NCBI GenBank assembly: GCA_016711205.1
Contig: JADJTM010000001.1
Span: forward strand, 1,054,001-1,118,000
DNA: 64,000 nt
Direction of reading: 5' to 3'
From: Micropruina sp.
Lineage (GTDB): Bacteria > Actinomycetota > Actinomycetes > Propionibacteriales > Propionibacteriaceae
In this document: positions 58,722 to 64,000 of the stretch, one piece after another
Numbering within the stretch: the stretch's first letter is position 1
Layout: each line of letters starts with the position of its first letter
Notes under the pieces: model-generated
Databases searched by the model: none
The model's input: the letters and a program-made list of their open reading frames with translations, nothing else
Told to the model about the DNA's origin: nothing
Program-made: the position numbers and the translations under genes

Positions 58722-59041
58722 CGGGTCGAGCTTGTGAGACACCGCTGGTCGAGCTTTGTCGAGCCCGTTGTCTGGCCGCGGAGGCTTCACCGTTGCGTTC
58801 GCCTCGACGTAGCTGAGATCCCGGCATCCGCCGGGATGACGGCCTTCACAGCCGCATTCGCCTCGATCCAGTAGAGATCCCGGCATCCGCCGGGATGACG
58901 GGATCCGCCGGGATGACGGGATCCGCCGGGATAACGGCATCCGCCGGGATAACGGCATCCGCCGGGATGACGGCATCCGCCGGGATGACGGGATCCGCCG
59001 GGATGACGGGATCCGCCGGAATGACGGCATACGCCGGGATG
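58722..59041. repeat. Second REP-type array: 18-bp tandem units plus palindromes
   Basis: After uppS there is a degenerate copy of the GGTCGAG...TCGAGCC family (58722-58762), then two REP-like hairpins with AGATCCCGGCATCCGCCGGG at about 58820 and 58877. From 58882 to 59041 about nine tandem 18-bp units of GGCATCCGCCGGGATGAC follow, alternating with GGGATCCGCCGGGATGAC. The core is that of the array at 2838-3869. The 18-bp period leaves frames open on both strands; those ORFs are artefacts. The 409-bp gap 58716-59124 holds nothing else. Confidence 0.93.
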
Positions 59042-59124
59042 TGGCTCGGCTTGGCCGTGAGTCGGGGCGATCCATTCCAGAGCCGAGCGCATGACGCTCA
59101 TGTCGCTGCCGGGCTCACGCCGGG

Positions 59125-59652
59125 TCACCAGGGCATGACGTCGTCGGACCCGTCCGAGTACTGGTTACCGTGCGCCGAGGCGGGGTCTGCGACGGCTTGG
59201 GCGAGGCATTCGCCGTACCGACCCGGGTTGTCGGCGAGCAACTCCAGATACGGGTCGATCACGTCGCTGGTCTGCAGCACCTCGAACGGATCGAGGTCGT
59301 CGCCGAGTTCCCAGACCACCTGGGCCAACGCGTCACCGATGTCGTCGTCCAACTCGGCCCAGTCGGTGCACGGCAGCACCACGAAGGCCAGCGCGTCCCC
59401 GCCCATGGAGTACAGCGCCATCCGGATCTCGAACCGGCCGGTCATCGCATGGTTGAGCCCGAGCAGCGCGGCGTGCGGGCCGGCAGCAGCATCCACGGGT
59501 TCGACCGCTACCCCGCTCGCCCGGGCACAGGCCGCGGCGATCGCCTGCGCATCGTCGCTCTCGCGCACCCAGAAGACGCGCCGCGAATCGAGAAACGTCT
59601 CGGCCAGCGGGTCGTTGGCGGCGTCCATTGCGTGATCGATGAGCGGCTGCAT
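59125..59652 (-). CDS. Hypothetical protein, YbjN-like
   Basis: A 175-residue acidic protein: FLDSRRVFWVRESDDAQAIA, then ALLGLNHAMTGRFEIRMALY and LPCTDWAELDDDIGDALAQV. The overall pattern resembles YbjN/T3SS-chaperone-like folds, but no motif is decisive. It lies 37 bp downstream of argG on the same strand. The C-terminus ends DGSDDVMPW near the repeat array. Confidence 0.65.
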   Translation of the reverse strand: MQPLIDHAMDAANDPLAETFLDSRRVFWVRESDDAQAIAAACARASGVAVEPVDAAAGPHAALLGLNHAMTGRFEIRMALYSMGGDALAFVVLPCTDWAELDDDIGDALAQVVWELGDDLDPFEVLQTSDVIDPYLELLADNPGRYGECLAQAVADPASAHGNQYSDGSDDVMPW

Positions 59653-59689
59653 GGTGAGGGTGAGCCTACTGGGGTGGACGCGGCCCGGT

Positions 59690-61129
59690 TCAGTCGGCGC
59701 CGAACTCCATCGCCCCGAACTCCATCGCGTCGTCTGCGGTCCCGTCGTCGAGTTCGGACGGGAACACCGTTGCGGTCAGCTCGGTGATGCCGCGCGCCTC
59801 CCCCGGCTCGAGCTCGCCGACCAGGGCCGACACCGCGCCGCCCACCAGGCCCAGGTGTGCGTACTGCTCCAGCCGGGTGCGCGAGTCGGCGATGTCGAGA
59901 TTGCGCATGGTGAGCTGACCGATGCGATCCACCGGGCCGAAGGCGGCATCGCCCACCCGCTCCATGGACAGCTTCTCGGGGTGGTACGACAGCGCCGGGC
60001 CCTCGGTGTTGATGATCGAGTAGTCGTCGCCCCGGCGCAGCCGGACGGTGACCGAACCGGTCACCGCCGAGCCCACCCAGCGCTGCAGCGACTCGCGCAG
60101 CATCAGCGACTGCGGGTCGAGCCAGCGGCCCTCGTACATCAGCCGGCCGAGCCTGCGGCCCTCGGCGTGGTAGTTGGCGAGCGTGTCCTCGTTGTGGATC
60201 GCGTTCAGCAGCCGCTCGTAGGCGATGTGCAGCAGCGCCATGCCCGGCGCCTCGTAGATGCCGCGGCTCTTGGCTTCGATGATGCGGTTCTCGATCTGGT
60301 CGGCCATGCCCAGCCCGTGCCGTCCGCCGATCGCGTTGGCCTCGCGCACCAGCGCGACGGCGTCGGCGAAGGTGACGTCGTTGATGCGCACCGGACGGCC
60401 CTGCTCGAAGGCGATCGTGACGTCTTCGGTGGCGATCTCGACCGCCGGATCCCAGAACCGCACCCCCATGATCGGCTCGACGATCTCGATGCTGGCTGCG
60501 AGCGACTCGAGATCCTTGGCCTCATGGGTGGCCCCCCAGATGTTGGCGTCGGTGGAGTACGCCTTCTCTTTGGAGTCGCGGTAGGGCAGGTTGCGTTCGG
60601 CCAGCCACTGGCTCATCTCGGCGCGTCCGCCCAGCTCGCTGACGAAGTCGTGGTCGAGCCAGGGCTTGTAGATGCGCAGCCGCGGGTTGGCGAGCAGTCC
60701 GTAGCGGTAGAACCGCTCAATGTCGTTGCCCTTGTAGGTGGAGCCGTCGCCCCAGATCCACACATCGTCATCGCGCATCGCCCGCACCAGCATGGTGCCG
60801 GTCACGGCACGTCCGATCGGGGTGGTGTTGAAGTAGGTGCGACCCGCCGAGCGAATGTGGAAGGCGCCGCAGACCAGCGCCACCAGACCCTCTTCGACCA
60901 TGGCCGCCGTGCAGTCGACCATGCGGAAGATCTCGGCGCCGTACTCGCCGGCGCGTCCGGGCACCGAGTCGATGTCGGGCTCGTCGTACTGGCCGAGGTT
61001 GGCGGTGTAGGTGCACGGGATCGCCCCCTTCTCGCGCATCCAGGCGACGGCGACGGAGGTGTCGAGGCCACCGGAGAATGCGAGACCGACGCGCTCGCCG
61101 ATCGGGAGTTTGGTCAGAACCTTGGGCAT
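59690..61129 (-). CDS. argG: Argininosuccinate synthase (long type)
   Basis: A 479-residue enzyme joining citrulline and aspartate with ATP in arginine synthesis. The P-loop-like ATP site is LAFSGGLDTSVAVAWMREKG. KEKAYSTDANIWGATHEAKD and YRYGLLANPRLRIYKPWLDH are family blocks of the longer subgroup of argG. The C-terminus ends MEFGAMEFGAD after an acidic stretch. No other arg genes are near. Confidence 0.96.
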   Translation of the reverse strand: MPKVLTKLPIGERVGLAFSGGLDTSVAVAWMREKGAIPCTYTANLGQYDEPDIDSVPGRAGEYGAEIFRMVDCTAAMVEEGLVALVCGAFHIRSAGRTYFNTTPIGRAVTGTMLVRAMRDDDVWIWGDGSTYKGNDIERFYRYGLLANPRLRIYKPWLDHDFVSELGGRAEMSQWLAERNLPYRDSKEKAYSTDANIWGATHEAKDLESLAASIEIVEPIMGVRFWDPAVEIATEDVTIAFEQGRPVRINDVTFADAVALVREANAIGGRHGLGMADQIENRIIEAKSRGIYEAPGMALLHIAYERLLNAIHNEDTLANYHAEGRRLGRLMYEGRWLDPQSLMLRESLQRWVGSAVTGSVTVRLRRGDDYSIINTEGPALSYHPEKLSMERVGDAAFGPVDRIGQLTMRNLDIADSRTRLEQYAHLGLVGGAVSALVGELEPGEARGITELTATVFPSELDDGTADDAMEFGAMEFGAD

Positions 61130-61173
61130 GGGAACGATCCTATGGGCCCGCCGCTACCGCCGAACGTGCGGTC

Positions 61174-61857
61174 TCACACGCCGGGGTGGCTCGCCAGCAA
61201 CGCGTCGATCGACCGCAGGCCGGCCGGCGTCAACAACGATCGGAGGATCGGTGCGCTGGCCCCGCGCATGGCCGCAATCACCGCGTCCAGCGGTATCGCG
61301 GGAAATGACACGGTGAGCGAGGCGAAGCCATGCACGGTGCCCCACAGGATCAAGGTGGTCAACTGCGAGTCGACCTCCGGACGCACCAGACCCTCGGCCT
61401 TGGCCGCGTCGAGATTGCGGACGATCGCCTGCAGCGACGGATCGTCCCAGGTCTGTCCGCGGATCACGCCGTCGCGGCCGGGGCCCATGAAGAGGATGCG
61501 GTAGAGCGCCGGATGCTCTGCGGCCCAGAGCAGCACGGCCTGACCGCGCGACACCAGCGTCGCGAGGGTGCCGTCGACATCGAGCTCGGCGACCCGGTTC
61601 TCGATGTGCTCGGCCAGCTTGCCGAACTCGGCCTCGCAGGCCTGCCACAGCAACTCGTTCTTGGTCGGAAAGTAGTAGTACAGAGCGGGTGGTGTGCAGC
61701 CGACCCGGTCGACGACGGCGTCGATGGACACCGCAGTGACGTCACCGGTCTGCATCAGCAGCTCGATGACGGTGTCGAGAATGTCTTGTCTCAGTTGTCC
61801 GCGTGGACGGCGCGCCACTTCGTGCCCTTCGGTTGCGACCGGCTGGCCGGCCACCAC
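61174..61857 (-). CDS. TetR-family transcriptional regulator
   Basis: A 227-residue TetR protein with N-terminal HTH (RGQLRQDILDTVIELLMQTG, then TAVSIDAVVDRVGCTPPALY and YYFPTKNELLWQACE). The C-terminal domain has AVLLWAAEHPALYRILFMGP. Start is GTG 61857. The possible operator GTTTGCATTCGAAAC overlaps its upstream region at 61858-61872. The target genes are not evident; it lies between leuA and argG. Confidence 0.92.
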   Translation of the reverse strand: MVAGQPVATEGHEVARRPRGQLRQDILDTVIELLMQTGDVTAVSIDAVVDRVGCTPPALYYYFPTKNELLWQACEAEFGKLAEHIENRVAELDVDGTLATLVSRGQAVLLWAAEHPALYRILFMGPGRDGVIRGQTWDDPSLQAIVRNLDAAKAEGLVRPEVDSQLTTLILWGTVHGFASLTVSFPAIPLDAVIAAMRGASAPILRSLLTPAGLRSIDALLASHPGV

Positions 61858-61930
61858 GTTTGCATTCGAAACCTAGCAGCCGAAGCCGGCTGTCGCGCCC
61901 TCAACGCGAACACGCGGACGAGCACGCACC

Positions 61931-61966
61931 GGCGTCCCGCCGCCACACCTGTGGGGACGGGACGCC
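61931..61966 (-). terminator. Terminator hairpin of leuA
   Basis: A 9-bp perfect stem (GGCGTCCCG at 61931-61939 against 61958-61966) encloses a second hairpin CCACA-CC-TGTGG at 61943-61954. It lies 24 bp after the leuA stop and stops read-through into the TetR gene. Confidence 0.82.
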
Positions 61967-61989
61967 GATGTGGACGGTGCCGCCGAGCG

Positions 61990-63750
61990 TCAGTCGGTGG
62001 TGCGGGCGGCGCGGTTGAGCGCGCCGATCACCGCCTTCTGCGCCGCAGTGGCGATCGATTCGTGCATGCCCACGCCCCAGATCACCCGGGTGTCGTCGCC
62101 CTCGCCGATTTCGGTCTCGACGTACGCCACCGCGACGGCGTCCGTGCCCGAACTGAGGGCGTGCGAGGTGTAGTCGAGCACCCGCACCTCGTAGCCCAGA
62201 ATGCTCACGGCGTCGGCGAAGGCGTCCAGCGCCCCGTTGCCCTCACCGACCAGCGTCTTCTGCACACCCTTGACCTTGACGTTGGCGGTCACCGTGTAGC
62301 GGCCGCCGTTGCTGATGTCGGGCACGCTGAGCAACTCCAACGGCTCGGAGTCGCTCAGGTACTCGGCCTCGAAGATGCGCCACAGCTCGGCCGGGGTGAC
62401 CTCGCCACCCTCGGTGTCGGTGTGCTGCTGGACGACCCGGCTGAACTCCATCTGCAGCCGCCGCGGCAGCTCCAGGTGGTGCTCGGACTTCATGATGTAG
62501 GCCATGCCGCCCTTGCCGGACTGGCTGTTCACCCGGATCACGGCCTCGTAGGTGCGTCCGACGTCGTGCGGGTCGATCGGCAGGTACGGCGCCTCCCAGG
62601 CGATCTCGTGAATCCCCTTGCCCTGCGCGGCGGCCTGGTTGGCCAGCGCTTCCAGGCCCTTCTTGATGGCGTCCTGGTGGGAGCCGGAGAAGGCGGTGTA
62701 GACCAGATCGCCCGCGTAAGGATGGCGCGGGTGGACCGGCATGTTGGTGCAGTACTCCACCGTGCGACGGATCTCGTCGATGTCGGAGAAGTCGATCTGG
62801 GGGTCGATGCCCTGGCTGAACAGGTTCATGCCCAGGGTCACCAGGCAGACGTTGCCGGTGCGCTCGCCATGACCGAACAGGCAGCCCTCGACCCGGTCGG
62901 CCCCGGCCATCACCGCCAGCTCGGTGGCCGCCACCGCCGTGCCGCGATCGTTGTGCGGATGCAGCGAGATCGCCACGTGGTCGCGGTTGCGGACGTGCCG
63001 GCCGAAGTACTCGATCTGGTCGGCGTAGGTGTTGGGCGTCGAGCGCTCGACGGTGGCGGGCAGGTTCAGGATAATTTCGCGGCCCTCGGACGGTTGCCAG
63101 ACGTCCATGACCGCGTTGCACACCTCGATCGCGAAATCGGTCGGAGTCTGCGTGAAGATCTCCGGGGAGTACTGGTAGCCGAACTCGACCTCGCCCAGGT
63201 TCTGCTCGGCATACTTCATCACCAGTTCGGTGCCCCGGGTCGCCATGGCGATGCACTGGGCCTCGTCGATGCCGAAGACCACCCGCCGGAACAGTTCCGC
63301 GGTCGCGTTGTACAGGTGGATGGTCGCCCGCTGCGCCCCGATCAGGGACTGGGCGGTGCGTTCGATCAGGTCCTCACGGGCTTGGGTGAGGACGCTGATG
63401 GTGACATCGTCGGGGATGGCGTCAGAGGTGATCAGGCTGCGGACGAAGTCGAAGTCGGTCTGTGAGGCCGACGGGAAACCGACCTCGATCTCCTTGTAGC
63501 CCATCCGCACCAGCAGGTCGAACATCTTCTTCTTGCGGCTGGGGGTCATCGGATCGATCAGCGCCTGATTGCCGTCGCGCAGGTCGGTGCTCAGCCAGCG
63601 CGGCGCCGCAGTGATCTTCTTGGCCGGCCAGGTGCGGTCGGGCAGGTCGACGGGCACGAAGGGTGTGTAGCGATCGAACGGCATCGGCGACGGCGGCTGT
63701 ACCGGTGTGGGCTGTACGCGCGTACCGAACTGATTGACGGTGATGGTCAT
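61990..63750 (-). CDS. leuA: 2-isopropylmalate synthase LeuA (long actinobacterial type)
   Basis: A 586-residue enzyme for the first step of leucine synthesis: acetyl-CoA plus 2-oxoisovalerate to 2-isopropylmalate. Catalytic segments are RWLSTDLRDGNQALIDPMTP and HPHNDRGTAVAATELAVMAG. The C-terminal regulatory domain, which binds leucine, ends in MHESIATAAQKAVIGALNRA. The ATG at 63750 has AGAGGA 6 bases upstream; a longer frame to 63792 is inside the leader. Leader peptide and promoter lie upstream. Confidence 0.97.
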   Translation of the reverse strand: MTITVNQFGTRVQPTPVQPPSPMPFDRYTPFVPVDLPDRTWPAKKITAAPRWLSTDLRDGNQALIDPMTPSRKKKMFDLLVRMGYKEIEVGFPSASQTDFDFVRSLITSDAIPDDVTISVLTQAREDLIERTAQSLIGAQRATIHLYNATAELFRRVVFGIDEAQCIAMATRGTELVMKYAEQNLGEVEFGYQYSPEIFTQTPTDFAIEVCNAVMDVWQPSEGREIILNLPATVERSTPNTYADQIEYFGRHVRNRDHVAISLHPHNDRGTAVAATELAVMAGADRVEGCLFGHGERTGNVCLVTLGMNLFSQGIDPQIDFSDIDEIRRTVEYCTNMPVHPRHPYAGDLVYTAFSGSHQDAIKKGLEALANQAAAQGKGIHEIAWEAPYLPIDPHDVGRTYEAVIRVNSQSGKGGMAYIMKSEHHLELPRRLQMEFSRVVQQHTDTEGGEVTPAELWRIFEAEYLSDSEPLELLSVPDISNGGRYTVTANVKVKGVQKTLVGEGNGALDAFADAVSILGYEVRVLDYTSHALSSGTDAVAVAYVETEIGEGDDTRVIWGVGMHESIATAAQKAVIGALNRAARTTD

Positions 63751-63819
63751 GGCGTCCTCTGAGCTGCGGGCTGGAGATTCAGGCGCGTGCAAACACTCCG
63801 CAACGAGGAAGCCTGAGAG

Positions 63820-63870
63820 CTAGTTCGAGGCCTCGCTGCGGCAGCCAAGGATGAGGCTGACCAATGCCAT
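63820..63870 (-). CDS. leuA leader peptide with branched-chain amino acid codons
   Basis: A 16-codon frame reads MALVSLILGCRSEASN and then TAG. Five of residues 3-8 are Leu, Val or Ile (TTG, GTC, CTC, ATC, CTT). It starts 7 bases after a good -10 box, so the mRNA may be leaderless, and ends 69 bp before leuA. TCAGGC and GCCTGA between leader and leuA can form a hairpin. This is the layout of ribosome-mediated attenuation of leucine genes. Confidence 0.75.
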   Translation of the reverse strand: MALVSLILGCRSEASN

Positions 63871-63877
63871 GCGCCAC

Positions 63878-63906
63878 ACCATACCCACACATCTCCGGAT
63901 TCGTCA
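63878..63906 (-). promoter_or_regulatory. leuA promoter
   Basis: On the minus strand TGACGA (complement of 63901-63906) and TATGGT (complement of 63878-63883) are 17 bp apart, close to the housekeeping consensus. Transcription would begin at about the leader peptide ATG at 63870. Confidence 0.7.
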
Positions 63907-63951
63907 CGCCGTCCACGCCGGTTTTGGGACGGCGCCGGCCGCTGAGTCCGG

Positions 63952-64000
63952 CTACAACTCGCGTCCATCGACCACCTCGGCGAAGTCGGCCACCTCTCTG
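63952..64000 (-). CDS. C-terminal end of an unidentified gene (partial)
   Basis: On the minus strand the frame reading REVADFAEVVDGREL ends in TAG at 63952-63954 and continues beyond the window. Its composition is typical coding sequence, but it is too short to name. Confidence 0.45.
   Translation of the reverse strand, partial: REVADFAEVVDGREL

Noticed and set aside
58188..59075. 295-residue minus-strand frame and a plus-strand frame at 58895-59635
   Set aside because: They are read through the 18-bp repeat and through uppS or the YbjN-like gene in wrong frames.

Overview
The window reads as a chromosomal segment of a high-GC actinobacterium. The evidence is the strong G/C third-position bias, the efeUOB iron cluster with a Tat-type peroxidase, a long LeuA, the conserved block dnaG - dgt - dus - glyS - recO - uppS - argG - leuA, ROK and IclR regulators and many GTG starts. 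The gene set would fit a Propionibacteriaceae-like or related soil/water actinobacterium, but genus cannot be decided from sequence alone. No phage, plasmid origin, rRNA or CRISPR array is present.

Layout. 1-2806: tail of a permease (probably EfeU), then efeO and efeB, an iron uptake operon. 2838-3869: a 102-bp tandem array of REP-like palindromes. 3999-9214: a secreted metalloprotease, a ClC-type channel with an apparent AUC start, a two-pore-loop-free K+ channel that converges on it, and membrane proteins. 9280-12695: a tRNA(CAU) with a decayed integrase end beside it and three toxin-antitoxin modules (HTH + nucleotidyltransferase, VapBC/FitAB-like, YefM/YoeB), best explained as the remains of an integrated element. 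13129-26202: GH38 alpha-mannosidase, NAD(P)-fold oxidoreductase, secreted GDPD, UgtP-like glycolipid glycosyltransferase, a frameshifted TspO-like gene, an EamA exporter, an MBL-fold protein and a beta-propeller protein.

26234-31836 is a catechol meta-cleavage operon behind a divergent IclR regulator: hydratase, acylating acetaldehyde dehydrogenase, hydroxyoxovalerate aldolase, oxalocrotonate decarboxylase and catechol 2,3-dioxygenase. It ends in a 4-oxalocrotonate tautomerase cut off at about residue 26, and no semialdehyde dehydrogenase is visible. 31837-38234 holds a membrane protein, an orphan formylglycine-generating enzyme, a GH36-like alpha-galactosidase, a broken MNT nucleotidyltransferase, tRNA-Asn, another frameshifted gene and a sigma-70 factor.

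38336-64000 is mostly core: dnaG, dgt, then a ROK repressor with a perfect palindromic operator ahead of an amino-sugar operon (solute-binding lipoprotein, two permeases, GH3 beta-N-acetylhexosaminidase, ROK kinase, P/Q/Y-rich membrane protein). It has no ABC ATPase, so a shared MsiK-type ATPase is expected elsewhere. Then come dus, an MFS exporter, an isoaspartyl methyltransferase, glyS, recO, SIMPL, a shortened larC, uppS, argG, a TetR regulator and leuA. leuA is preceded by a 16-codon leader peptide rich in Leu/Val/Ile codons behind a good promoter, pointing to attenuation.

Three families of intergenic palindromic repeats recur between genes: ATCCCGGC...GCCGGGAT, GGTCGAG...CTCGACC and GGGGACGGTTCC. 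Several genes are broken by single frameshifts (TspO-like, MNT, the conserved gene at 36883-37385), which may be real decay or base-calling errors.
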